DNA of 38,647 bases from positions 1 through 38,647 of the IMG/VR virus record IMGVR_UViG_3300006904_000012; one strand, given 5' to 3'. A program made the position numbers and the translations under genes. This document shows, piece by piece, positions 22,285 through 28,984 of this stretch. How positions within the stretch are numbered: position 1 is the stretch's first letter; each line of letters starts with the position of its first letter. This DNA comes from a virus. The notes below the pieces were generated by a model. It was not told where the DNA came from and made no database searches. It saw only the letters and a program-made list of their open reading frames with translations.

Positions 22285-23208
22285 ATGAACCACGCACAGG
22301 TAGCGCACCGCTGGGCGCAGCAGGACCATCGAGCGAGCGGCCGAGGCTCGCGGATGTTCTACGAGGGCGCCTCGATCTACTCGCACGGGCACCACTGGGT
22401 ACTCGCGCGCTTCACCTCGCACCGCGGCCGGCGCGCGGTCCTGCTCCAGGTAGACAGCCTATCGCGGAGCGTGTCCACCGCGGCGCACTACCGCGAGGTG
22501 CGGGACGCGGTGGACGGGCTGCCGAACGTCCGCGCGTTCGAGGTCCCGAACGTGGAGCCGCACTGTCCCGCGGACCACACGCGGAACGCGCGGAGGCTGC
22601 TCGCGCGAGCTGTCGAGCAGGCGCTCAAGGCGACGCGGGCGAGGAGGGACTACACGCGCGGAGCGCACGCGGACGCGGCCCTGCGCCTACAGCGGGAGGC
22701 CGTGGAGTACGCGCGCTTCTTCGGCGTGCTGTCCACCCTCGGGAGGCGCGCGCGGGCGGACCTCCAGGACCTCGTGGCCGAGGCTCGGGCGGCGCGGGGG
22801 GCGTGGCTCAAGAGCGAGCGCGCGAAGGCGAGCGCGCGGCGGAGGGAGCAGTCCGAGGCCTTCGAGGAGTGGAGGGCGGGGACGCGCGCGGACTGCCCCT
22901 ACAGCTACCACGTGGACGAAAAAGGCTCGGCGTACCTCGCGGTGCACGGGGCCGAGGTGGTGACGTCCCGCGGCGCGCGGGTCCCGATCGAGCACGCGCG
23001 GCGCGCGCTGGCGTTTGTGCGCTCGGTCTGGACGCGCGGGGAGCAGTGGCGCCGGAACGGGGAGACTCTACGGGTGGGTCCCTTCCAGGTAGACAGCATC
23101 GGAGCGGACGAGGTGCGCGCGGGCTGCCACACGTTCACGCGGGAGAGAATCGAGGAGCTGGCCCGCGCGCTGGACGAGGCGCCGGCCGTCCAGGAGGTGG
23201 GGTCGTGA
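22285..23208 (+). CDS. conserved phage protein, unknown function (FYEGxxIYSxGxH type)
   Basis: The ATG has AAGGAAGGA upstream. The 307-residue protein opens with VAHRWAQQ, then MFYEGASIYSHGHHWVLARF, a segment like one I associate with a protein family found in many unrelated phages and typically left unannotated. Residues ~100-210 are a long Ala/Arg-rich coiled coil, followed by HVDEKGSAYLAVHG and a C-terminal repeat of the beta-type segment (FQVDSIGADEV). It could be a nucleic-acid-associated or host-takeover protein, but there is no direct evidence. Coupled to the next gene by a GTGA overlap. Confidence 0.75.
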   Translation: MNHAQVAHRWAQQDHRASGRGSRMFYEGASIYSHGHHWVLARFTSHRGRRAVLLQVDSLSRSVSTAAHYREVRDAVDGLPNVRAFEVPNVEPHCPADHTRNARRLLARAVEQALKATRARRDYTRGAHADAALRLQREAVEYARFFGVLSTLGRRARADLQDLVAEARAARGAWLKSERAKASARRREQSEAFEEWRAGTRADCPYSYHVDEKGSAYLAVHGAEVVTSRGARVPIEHARRALAFVRSVWTRGEQWRRNGETLRVGPFQVDSIGADEVRAGCHTFTRERIEELARALDEAPAVQEVGS

Positions 23209-23645
23209 TTACCTACCTAGCCTTGTGCGACTGCGGCCACCCCAGCACTCCGCAGGAGGATGGCTCCGGCGGGACCGGCTTCGGTCGGGACTCCCGGACC
23301 GGGCGCACCGCGTGCTACTCGTGCTGCGACGCGCGGACTCGCGCGCAAATGGCGCGCGGGGAGCCTCAGTTCCTCTACCTGTCCGGCGACGGGAGGAGGA
23401 GGATCCACACGTGGAGCGGCGGGGACGTCGCGAGCGTGACCTCCCTGCGGTCCGCCGCGGTCGGGTTCCAGGGGCACGGCCGCGGCGGGACCCGGCGCTA
23501 CTTCGTTCGGGCCGTCACTGCCGAGGGGGTGCGCTACTACGGGACCGGGGCAGGGCCGGGCATGTACGTGCGCCTCCGGGCGAACCGAGGGCAGGAGGCG
23601 CAGTACACGTGCCGAGCCGGACAGGCTCAGGAGGTGCGAGCGTGA
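23205..23645 (+). CDS. conserved phage protein with N-terminal Cys cluster
   Basis: GTG overlapping the previous stop, with AGGAGG 8 nt upstream. The 146-residue product begins LALCDCGHPSTPQ and has CYSCCDARTRAQM at about 38-50, probably one zinc site (CxC plus CxxC). A repetitive beta-rich body follows: FLYLSGDG, IHTWSGGDVASVT, RYFVRAVTAEGVRYYG. The sequence reminds me of a small protein widespread in phage accessory regions, often beside the type encoded by the preceding gene. Function unknown. Confidence 0.75.
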   Translation: MITYLALCDCGHPSTPQEDGSGGTGFGRDSRTGRTACYSCCDARTRAQMARGEPQFLYLSGDGRRRIHTWSGGDVASVTSLRSAAVGFQGHGRGGTRRYFVRAVTAEGVRYYGTGAGPGMYVRLRANRGQEAQYTCRAGQAQEVRA

Positions 23646-23926
23646 TCGACCTAATCGACGGAGACAGCGGAGCGGTGGTCGTCCGAGTTCCGGAGGATGC
23701 AATCGAAGAGTGCTCGCACCCTGGACCGTGCGACGGAGACGTAGCCTCCTGGCTCGCGTCCGGCGAGCTGGAGTGGATCATGCCTACTCCCGAGGTGCGG
23801 AGGATGCTCGCGCACTGGGGAACCTGGGCAGACCTGGAGACAGCGAGCGAGGAGGAGATCCGCGGGCGAGCCCTCTGGATATTGTGCGGCAGCGAGGCCG
23901 AGAATCGGCGGGAGCGCAATCGATGA
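23642..23926 (+). CDS. unknown small acidic protein
   Basis: GTG overlapping the previous stop (GTGA) with AGGAGG upstream. The 94 residues are acidic and contain no clear domain: VVVRVPEDAIEECSHPGPCDGD, shortened here to its two cysteines (CSHPGPC), then SWLASGELEWIMPTPEVRRM and a helical, charged end. It is part of the tightly coupled early cluster. Unrecognised. Confidence 0.6.
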   Translation: MIDLIDGDSGAVVVRVPEDAIEECSHPGPCDGDVASWLASGELEWIMPTPEVRRMLAHWGTWADLETASEEEIRGRALWILCGSEAENRRERNR

Positions 23927-24153
23927 TCTACCTGCGCGGCGGGAGGAGCGCGGACCGCTGGGGCCGGCTGCCGCTGGCGTACCTGCGCGCGCTCAATCGG
24001 TGCCGCGCGTACCCGCTCCGGCTGATTCAACACAATGGGCGCGCCGGTCGGGTCGGATCATACCCGGCCGGGGCTTCCTTCCCGGGGCACGGGTTGGCGC
24101 CCGTGCCCCACCTACCAAGGGCGGACTGCGCGCGGCCGCGCGGACTGTCCTGA
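23923..24153 (+). CDS. doubtful small basic ORF overlying RNA hairpins
   Basis: ATGA overlap with the previous gene supports translation. The 76-residue product (YLRGGRSADRWGRLPLAYLR, then a Pro/Gly-rich end) has no recognisable domain, and its second half coincides with two strong hairpins at 24046-24109. It may be a real basic protein or a chance frame over a structured RNA. Confidence 0.4.
   Translation: MIYLRGGRSADRWGRLPLAYLRALNRCRAYPLRLIQHNGRAGRVGSYPAGASFPGHGLAPVPHLPRADCARPRGLS
24046..24109 (+). other. two adjacent strong hairpins
   Basis: Hairpin 1 pairs 24046-24053 with 24062-24069 (8 bp, one wobble, 8-nt loop). Hairpin 2 pairs GGGGCACGGG (24084-24093) with CCCGTGCCCC (24100-24109), 10 perfect base pairs around a 6-nt loop. 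No T-run follows. They may attenuate transcription within the early operon or form a non-coding RNA element; they do not fit a tRNA. Confidence 0.55.
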
Positions 24154-24178
24154 GAGACTCGGCCGCAGGACTAGGACG

Positions 24179-24460
24179 ATGGACAATTCGGAAGTAGCAG
24201 TCAACTCCGCGAGGTTCAGCTACCGGGCCGCGACGGCCTACGGCCACGCGGCGGGGTGCGCAGTGGTCTGGAGAGTAGGGCAGTGCTCCTGCCCGGGGCG
24301 AGCCGCGATCCTCGGGCGCGCCGGCGCGCGAGCCGCGGAGCAGAGCGAGGACCGTTGGCTGTGCTACCTCCGCGAGGTGGACCCTCGGGCCTCGAGCTGG
24401 ATAGACTCGAGCCGCGCCCCGTCCGACCAGCTCGGATCGGCCGCGAGGTACGGGCCGTGA
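24179..24460 (+). CDS. unknown small protein
   Basis: ATG with AGGACTAGGA upstream, 25 nt after the preceding frame. The 93-residue product has a central AHGx-like stretch (AYGHAAGCAVVWRVGQCSCP) with three cysteines and an Arg/Ala-rich second half. No domain recognised. Its end overlaps the next start by GTGA, which supports translation. Confidence 0.5.
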   Translation: MDNSEVAVNSARFSYRAATAYGHAAGCAVVWRVGQCSCPGRAAILGRAGARAAEQSEDRWLCYLREVDPRASSWIDSSRAPSDQLGSAARYGP

Positions 24461-24693
24461 GCGACCTACAAGGCTGGCGCCGGGCGCCCGACGAGGCGCG
24501 GCTACGCGAGGACCCGGACTCGCGGCCGTTCACGTGCGGCACGCGGACCGTGCGCAAGCGGGCGCCGGGGGACTTCCGCGTGGTCTGCGCCACGTGCCTA
24601 GGCGGGGGGTCCTCCCGCTACATGTCCAGGACCTCGGCGACGTCCGCGGCCGTCAAGATGAGCGGGCGCCCGTGCCCCTGCGGAGCGCGCTAG
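24457..24693 (+). CDS. small Cys-containing protein, unknown
   Basis: GTG overlapping the previous stop. The 78 residues include FTCGTRTVRKRAPG, VVCATCLGGG and a final GRPCPCGAR, a pattern of cysteines consistent with a zinc ribbon. It ends in TAG, whose last base starts the next gene (TAGTG). The partner or substrate is unknown. Confidence 0.5.
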   Translation: MSDLQGWRRAPDEARLREDPDSRPFTCGTRTVRKRAPGDFRVVCATCLGGGSSRYMSRTSATSAAVKMSGRPCPCGAR

Positions 24694-24899
24694 TGGACTT
24701 GTCCTACCTCTCCGACTACTTCGACCGGCGCGCGCTCGCGCTCGCTGACATGGTGGGGCCGGTCCCCGTCCTGTACTACCGCGCCCTGCGGCTGTCTCCG
24801 GAGGAGGCCCGGGCCTCCTGGCGCTGGGAGGCTGAGTTCTTCGGCGTCCCCGACTACTTCCCCGCCTCCGGACTTGCCCTAGGGCTGGGGGAGGTGTAG
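24693..24899 (+). CDS. unknown 68-residue protein
   Basis: GTG sharing a base with the previous TAG. The sequence (DLSYLSDYFDRRALALADMV, LRLSPEEARASWRWEAEFF) is helical and acidic. A possible promoter overlaps its last codons. No family recognised. Confidence 0.5.
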   Translation: MDLSYLSDYFDRRALALADMVGPVPVLYYRALRLSPEEARASWRWEAEFFGVPDYFPASGLALGLGEV

Positions 24900-24902
24900 A
24901 CT
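24874..24902 (+). promoter_or_regulatory. weak rightward promoter candidate
   Basis: TTGCCC, 17 bp, TAGACT, ending just after the stop at 24899. The next gene starts 75 nt later. The match is modest, but the position at an operon break resembles the other promoters. Confidence 0.35.
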
Positions 24903-24977
24903 GTCTGCCAGGACTCGACCGCCGGACGACGTTCGCCGACGCGGACTAGGGACTCGGGTCGCGGACGAGGAAACGCC

Positions 24978-25310
24978 TTGATACTGATACTCACGGGCGA
25001 GCCGATGGACTACTCGGAGGGACTCTCGGCGAGGGCCGAGGTCCTGCGCCGGCGGGCGCGGGAGATCGAGGAGCGCACGGCCCGGCTCAGCCAGGCCCGC
25101 GCGCTCGAGCTGGTCGCGGGGTCGGAGGTGTCGCCGGAGTTGCGGGCCGCGTTCCTCGCGCTCCGGCGCGACGCGCTCCTGCTCCAGCAGGCGAACTACC
25201 TCCTCTGCGCGGACGCGCTGGGGGAGCAGGTCGAGAAGGAGGACCGCGGGCGCGCCGGCCCCTTCGACGGCGTGGCGGTGCCCGACGGCGTTCCCCCGGG
25301 AGGACTGTAG
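24978..25310 (+). CDS. unknown helical protein
   Basis: TTG start with AGGA 7 nt upstream; an ATG at 25005 is an alternative. The 110 residues are mostly one long charged helix (RAEVLRRRAREIEERTARL, ELRAAFLALRRDALLLQQAN) with a Gly/Pro-rich end, suggesting a coiled-coil protein. First gene after the possible promoter at 24874. No family recognised. Confidence 0.5.
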   Translation: MILILTGEPMDYSEGLSARAEVLRRRAREIEERTARLSQARALELVAGSEVSPELRAAFLALRRDALLLQQANYLLCADALGEQVEKEDRGRAGPFDGVAVPDGVPPGGL

Positions 25311-25312
25311 GC

Positions 25313-25519
25313 GTGGATTCGCGAGCAGGACGCGCGACGATCGAGCAGAGGTTCAGGGTCGACACGATCGACGGGTCGTTCGAGGAGTTCTATCCCTGGA
25401 ACCTGGAGGAGGTCCGTCGGATCGCGGAGGAGGAGTCTCCCGTGCCCGGCTACATCCTGCACGTGGAGCCCCTCGGCGTGGTCCGAGTTCCTCGGCGCTA
25501 CCTGCGGGAAGGACTCTAG
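25313..25519 (+). CDS. unknown 68-residue acidic protein
   Basis: GTG with GGGAGGA about 10 nt upstream, two bases after the previous stop. The sequence has a strand-helix character: IEQRFRVDTIDGSFEEFYPW, then LEEVRRIAEEE and YILHVEPLGVVRVPR. It could be a small alpha/beta protein. It is directly followed by the GGDEF gene with the same 2-nt gap, so the two are probably co-translated; a regulatory partnership is possible but unproven. Confidence 0.55.
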   Translation: MDSRAGRATIEQRFRVDTIDGSFEEFYPWNLEEVRRIAEEESPVPGYILHVEPLGVVRVPRRYLREGL

Positions 25520-25521
25520 GC

Positions 25522-26097
25522 TTGGACTCTCCCGCCTGGTCCGACCTGACCGAGACGAAGTACGCGACGCTGCGCGAGCGGCTGGCGCGGCTCCCCGACC
25601 TGGAGCGCGAGGCCGAGGCGCGGGCGCGGGACGCGGAGGTGGACTCTCTCACGGGACTCTACAACCGGCGCGGACTAGACCGCCGGACGCGGCGCGACGG
25701 CCAGAGCTGGTTCGTCTTCGTCGACCTGGACGGGTTCAAGGCGGCGCAGGACGCGCACCCGCTCGGGCACGCCTACGGGGACGAGGTGCTGCGGGAGTTC
25801 GCGCACTTCCTCTCCGAGCAGACTCGGGGCTCGGACGTGACGCTCGCCCGCGAGGGCGGGGACGAGTTCGTCGTGCGCATCGACAGCCGGGCCGGGGCGC
25901 GCCGCGTGCGCGACCTGGTGCGCCGCTGGCGCTCGCGCGACGGCCGGGTGTCGGCGAGCGCCGGCCTCGGCGCGGACGTGGAGGCCGCGGACGCGGCGAT
26001 GTACCTGGACAAGGAGGAGAAGCGGGCGAGGACGCTGCCGACCTTCTCGGCGGCGTGGCTGCGCCTGCGTGAGATAGCGCAGAGGAGGATCCTGTGA
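25522..26097 (+). CDS. GGDEF-domain protein (diguanylate-cyclase-like)
   Basis: TTG start with GGGAAGGA upstream. After a ~38-residue helix, the GGDEF fold follows in order: DSLTGLYNRRGL (41-52), FVFVDLDGFK (64-73, metal-binding Asp68), LGHAYGDEVLREF (81-93), the signature GGDEF (112-116), and DAAMYLDKEEKR (157-168). An RGSD at 102-105 resembles the inhibitory RxxD site but lies one residue further from GGDEF than in WspR. The usual substrate-binding Asn of FKxxND is Gln76 here. Known members make cyclic di-GMP or related dinucleotides. No sensory domain is attached. It overlaps the next lipoprotein gene. Confidence 0.88.
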   Translation: MDSPAWSDLTETKYATLRERLARLPDLEREAEARARDAEVDSLTGLYNRRGLDRRTRRDGQSWFVFVDLDGFKAAQDAHPLGHAYGDEVLREFAHFLSEQTRGSDVTLAREGGDEFVVRIDSRAGARRVRDLVRRWRSRDGRVSASAGLGADVEAADAAMYLDKEEKRARTLPTFSAAWLRLREIAQRRIL

Positions 26098-26396
26098 CGA
26101 CCAGCAAGCGACTGAGCGTGTACGTGGGGATAATGTTCCTGGAGATGGCCCTGATCGCGGCGTGCTGCCTGGGGTGCGCCGGGCCGAGGGGGCTCGGGCG
26201 CCCGCCGCGCACGGAGGCCGAGGTGCCGCTGGCGTTCCCTACGGACCGGGTGGTCCGCGTCGCGGACAGGGACGGCAACGTCTCCCTGGTGGTGTACCTC
26301 CGGCCGCGACCCGCAGCCCCTAGGGGCGGGCTGCTGGTCTACAGGGTGAGGCCGGACGGCACGGTCGCCTGCGTCGACAGGGTGACCTCGAACTAG
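26094..26396 (+). CDS. small lipoprotein
   Basis: GTG overlapping the GGDEF stop (GTGA). The 100 residues begin with a basic start, a hydrophobic core (YVGIMFLEMALIAACCLGC) and a cysteine-rich cleavage region, so the mature protein is probably lipid-anchored. The remainder is a small beta-rich domain (RVVRVADRDGNVSLVVYLRP, GLLVYRVRPDG). Phage lipoproteins often block superinfection; translational coupling to a nucleotide-second-messenger enzyme is unusual. No family recognised. Confidence 0.65.
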   Translation: MTTSKRLSVYVGIMFLEMALIAACCLGCAGPRGLGRPPRTEAEVPLAFPTDRVVRVADRDGNVSLVVYLRPRPAAPRGGLLVYRVRPDGTVACVDRVTSN

Positions 26397-26425
26397 GGCC
26401 GGGGACTGAATCCTAGGACGCGGAC

Positions 26426-26453
26426 TTGACTTCCGGACGAGACGCTGTACACT
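26426..26453 (+). promoter_or_regulatory. rightward promoter
   Basis: TTGACT (26426-26431), 16 bp, TACACT (26448-26453). Transcription would start near 26460; AGGAGG (26465-26470) and the ATG at 26482 follow at once, giving a very short leader. Confidence 0.55.
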
Positions 26454-26481
26454 GACTGCTGGACAGGAGGACTGCACGCCT

Positions 26482-26799
26482 ATGTTCGGGATATTCGGCG
26501 GGATCGAGCGCTGGGTCCGGGAGCGACTGCTCCGCGGGACGTCTAGGGACGCGGCGCAGGTCGGCGCGATGGCTCAGGCCGGGCGCGGGATGAAGATGCC
26601 CCCGCGCGAGGTGCAGTCGGCCAGGCGGCCGACGCGCCGGGACGCGGTGCGCCTGACCTTCGACGAGTTCGTCGTCAAGCGCAAGCTCGGGCCGAGCCAC
26701 TTCACGCGGCGGCAGACGCCGAAGACGCGCGCGCGGCGCGTGGGAATGCTGACGCCAGCGGAGCGCTCGATCGCCAGGGCGCGAGGGTGGATCTGGTGA
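26482..26799 (+). CDS. unknown basic protein
   Basis: ATG with AGGAGG 11 nt upstream, just after a promoter. The 105 residues are strongly basic (ARRPTRRDAVRLTF, RRQTPKTRARRVG) with an amphipathic N-terminal helix (FGIFGGIERWVRERLL). It could bind nucleic acid or membranes. Its TGA overlaps the next ATG (TGATG). Unrecognised. Confidence 0.55.
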   Translation: MFGIFGGIERWVRERLLRGTSRDAAQVGAMAQAGRGMKMPPREVQSARRPTRRDAVRLTFDEFVVKRKLGPSHFTRRQTPKTRARRVGMLTPAERSIARARGWIW

Positions 26800-26909
26800 T
26801 GAGGCGCCGCAGGAGGGTCAACGGCCGCCTCGTGCCGCTGCGCGTGCGCGCCGGCTCGAAGGGCCGCAGGCGCAGGCTCGCCGCGGAGGCGCGCGGGAGG
26901 TGCGGGTGA
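26799..26909 (+). CDS. 36-residue arginine-rich peptide
   Basis: ATG sharing a base with the previous stop (TGATG). Fourteen of 36 residues are Arg (MRRRRRVNG, GSKGRRRRL), so it is probably disordered and binds nucleic acid. Overlaps on both sides support translation despite its size. Function unknown. Confidence 0.5.
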   Translation: MRRRRRVNGRLVPLRVRAGSKGRRRRLAAEARGRCG

Positions 26910-27457
26910 GCGCCCGCGTGCTCTTCGTGGGCGAGGCGCCGACGATCTCGAACGTCGGGTTCCCGCTCCACCCGGACTACTGCGACGCGGGACGCAGGCT
27001 GCTCGGGTACACCGGCTGGTCGCGCGAGGAGTTCCTGCGACTGGCCGACCGGACGAACCTGTTCGAGCACCCGCAGGAGCGGTGGGGGCCGGTGTCGGCC
27101 CGCGACGCGGCGACGACGATGGTGGTCGACGACTGGGCCAGGTACGAGCACGTGGTGCTGCTGGGGCGCAGGGTCGCGGACTCCTTCCGAGAGGTCGGCT
27201 CGGCGCCGTTCTTCCGCTGCGCGTTCTACGGCTGCGCGACCTCGGCCCGGAGCAGGGGGACGCGGGCCTACGTGTGCCCGCACCCCTCAGGCCGCAACCG
27301 CTGGTGGAACGACCAGAACAACAGGAGAGCAGCGCGCCGGTTCTTCAACCGGCTCGCGACGGACGTGTGGGAGCCGCCGCAGCAGAGCCGGCCGGTCACG
27401 GTCGGCCCCGCTATGCCGGCGGGCGGCGGCTCGCACACCACAGGAGATAAGCAGTGA
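26906..27457 (+). CDS. uracil-DNA glycosylase superfamily-like protein
   Basis: The start at 26906 is preferred over GTG 26900 because GGGAGG lies five bases before it and it overlaps the previous stop. The 183-residue product opens with VLFVGEAP (5-12), the motif-A strand and loop of family 4/5-like uracil glycosylases. It continues with CDAGRRLLGYTGWSREEF, has HVVLLGRRVADSFR (82-95) in the place of the conserved 'LG-x-x-A' helix, and ends with PHPSGRNRWWN (125-135), the motif-B His-Pro-Ser loop. The catalytic acidic residue of motif A is not obvious. It may excise damaged or modified bases or be an inactive relative. Confidence 0.7.
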   Translation: MSARVLFVGEAPTISNVGFPLHPDYCDAGRRLLGYTGWSREEFLRLADRTNLFEHPQERWGPVSARDAATTMVVDDWARYEHVVLLGRRVADSFREVGSAPFFRCAFYGCATSARSRGTRAYVCPHPSGRNRWWNDQNNRRAARRFFNRLATDVWEPPQQSRPVTVGPAMPAGGGSHTTGDKQ

Positions 27458-27558
27458 ACGACTTCGACGCTCCTCCCGGCGTGCGCGTGTGGCGCAGGGT
27501 CGGGCTCTTCGGGCTCATCATCCTCATCATCATCCTGATGGACGGGGAGGACCTCTAG
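27454..27558 (+). CDS. 34-residue membrane peptide
   Basis: GTG overlapping the previous stop, with AGGAG upstream. The peptide has a short soluble N-terminus (NDFDAPPGVRVWRRV) and one very hydrophobic helix (GLFGLIILIIILM) ending in acidic residues. Its TAG shares a base with the next GTG. Probably a single-span inner-membrane peptide; role unknown. Confidence 0.55.
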   Translation: MNDFDAPPGVRVWRRVGLFGLIILIIILMDGEDL

Positions 27559-27749
27559 TGCGGCTCGCGGCCAAGGTCTTGTTCGGCCTCGCGTTCTGGA
27601 CGGTCGGGCTGGCGTTCGTGCTGGTCGGCCTGCTCCTGCGCGGCGGCTGGGAGGCCCTGCGCCTCGGCTGGCTGGTCCCCGAGCACGTCGCGCGGAAGCA
27701 GCGCGAGGACGCCGTGGACGAGCTGGCCAGGAAGCTGGGCGAGCTGTGA
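27558..27749 (+). CDS. small membrane protein
   Basis: GTG sharing a base with the previous TAG (TAGTG), GGGGAGG upstream. The 63 residues have one or two spans (AAKVLFGLAFWTVGLAFVLV and GLLLRGG), then a charged amphipathic helix (EHVARKQREDAVDELARKL). Together with the preceding 34-residue peptide it forms a coupled membrane pair. Unrecognised. Confidence 0.55.
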   Translation: MRLAAKVLFGLAFWTVGLAFVLVGLLLRGGWEALRLGWLVPEHVARKQREDAVDELARKLGEL

Positions 27750-28624
27750 CGGTCTTCCGCGCCAACGCCGTGCTGCGCGACCGCGCCGGCCGCGAGGTGG
27801 GCTCGCGCTACCCGCTGTGGTCCGGCGACGTCGCCGGCGCGCGCGAGGCATCGGAGGCGGCCCGCGCCGCGCTCGGCCCGCACGTCGGCGACCAGCGCGT
27901 GGACGCGGCCGTCGTGACGCTGACCGGCGCCGACGGCTCGAGGGTGACCTTCACCGAGTACGCGGAGGACGTGCGCTCCGGGCGGAACGTCAGCGGAAAC
28001 CCCACGACTGCCCTCCTGGACGACGAGACTCTGCCCGCGGACCAGAGGGCGATCATAGCGCGGCAGGAGCGCGAGCGGATCGAGCGCGAGGCGCTGCGCG
28101 CTATGTCGCCGGTGCTCGAGAAGGCGAGGGAGCAGGGTTGGGAGGTCCGAGACCTGCTCAGCCCTAAGGGCGAGAGGAAGGTCGTCGAGAAGTTCAGCTC
28201 CGGCGACTCGATCTTCCTGGACGAGGCCGCGCATGTGGATGACGCGACGTGGAAGTCTGGAATGGACACACTAGTCTCAGGATCGCGAGAACTGTGCTGG
28301 TCGTTCCCCACCGGCAGGGACGTGATGCAGGATATCTTCGACGCCAAGGAGCAGATGGAGAGGATGGGCCACGGCGTGGACACCATGATCCTCGGCGAGC
28401 GGGCATACGACGCGCTCGTGGAGCAGCTCCGCGTGAAGGGCCGACTGCCGAGCGGGGCGAGGGCGAAGCACTACACAGGACCCGTAATGGTCGCCGGGAT
28501 CGAGTGCCACCGCAGCGGCGCAGACGACAACCGGGTGCAGACGGTGCGGAGCCCTCGCGCCCTCCAGCACGAGGCGTTCAAACATCCTTTCAACTTCGTC
28601 GAAGGGGAGTACAGCAACGAGTGA
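27746..28624 (+). CDS. unknown 292-residue protein
   Basis: GTG overlapping the previous stop (GTGA). The N-terminal ~70 residues are a small strand-rich domain (FRANAVLRDRAGREVGSRYP, VVTLTGADGSRVTFTEY). A helical linker (IIARQERERIEREALRAM) follows. The C-terminal half contains TLVSGSRELCWSFPTGRD, MGHGVDTMILGERAYDALVE and HYTGPVMVAGIECHRSG. The C-terminal segment 'DTMILGERAYDAL' is reminiscent of a strand-helix unit in some phage structural proteins, but this is not enough for a call. No family assigned. Codon use here looks slightly less GC-biased than in its neighbours. Confidence 0.6.
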   Translation: MTVFRANAVLRDRAGREVGSRYPLWSGDVAGAREASEAARAALGPHVGDQRVDAAVVTLTGADGSRVTFTEYAEDVRSGRNVSGNPTTALLDDETLPADQRAIIARQERERIEREALRAMSPVLEKAREQGWEVRDLLSPKGERKVVEKFSSGDSIFLDEAAHVDDATWKSGMDTLVSGSRELCWSFPTGRDVMQDIFDAKEQMERMGHGVDTMILGERAYDALVEQLRVKGRLPSGARAKHYTGPVMVAGIECHRSGADDNRVQTVRSPRALQHEAFKHPFNFVEGEYSNE

Positions 28625-28941
28625 AGATCACCAGGACCTATCCGCAGCCCGACAGCCCGAGGCCTCACATCGGCCCGCGCGAGCGCGCGATGGCGGTGTA
28701 CAAGTACTTGGCGGGCGTGGAGCCCGAGGCGGCGATCGCGCACCCGCTGTTCGCCGTGGTCGCGCACGCCTTCGAGCAGGCCGAGCGGGCGGGCTGGAAC
28801 GCGGCGACCAGAGCCCTCGACACGCACGAGCCTGTGCCGAAGGAGATGCAGCCCTCCCTCTGCGAGGAGCTGTCCAGCTCCTTCGAGGCCGTGGCCCGCC
28901 CGCTGCCGCAGGCCGAGGGCTTCGCTCCCGACGGCCTCTAA
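28621..28941 (+). CDS. unknown 106-residue protein
   Basis: GTG overlapping the previous stop (GTGA). The sequence is mainly helical: AMAVYKYLAGVEPEAAIAHP, FEQAERAGWNAATRALDTHE, SLCEELSSSFEAVARPL. It is the last gene before an operon break with a new promoter. No family recognised. Confidence 0.55.
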   Translation: MKITRTYPQPDSPRPHIGPRERAMAVYKYLAGVEPEAAIAHPLFAVVAHAFEQAERAGWNAATRALDTHEPVPKEMQPSLCEELSSSFEAVARPLPQAEGFAPDGL

Positions 28942-28949
28942 AGTCCACC

Positions 28950-28978
28950 TGGACAACCGGCCGATACCGGAGTACGAT
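28950..28978 (+). promoter_or_regulatory. promoter giving a leaderless lipoprotein message
   Basis: TGGACA (28950-28955), 17 bp, TACGAT (28973-28978). The expected start, about 7 nt after the -10 box, falls at the A of the ATG at 28985. No Shine-Dalgarno precedes the ATG, so the message is probably leaderless. Confidence 0.55.
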
Positions 28979-28984
28979 TCCTCC

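Noticed and set aside
23990-24120. tRNA-like structure
   Set aside because: The stems do not give a cloverleaf, and no T-loop consensus or anticodon arm fits on either strand.
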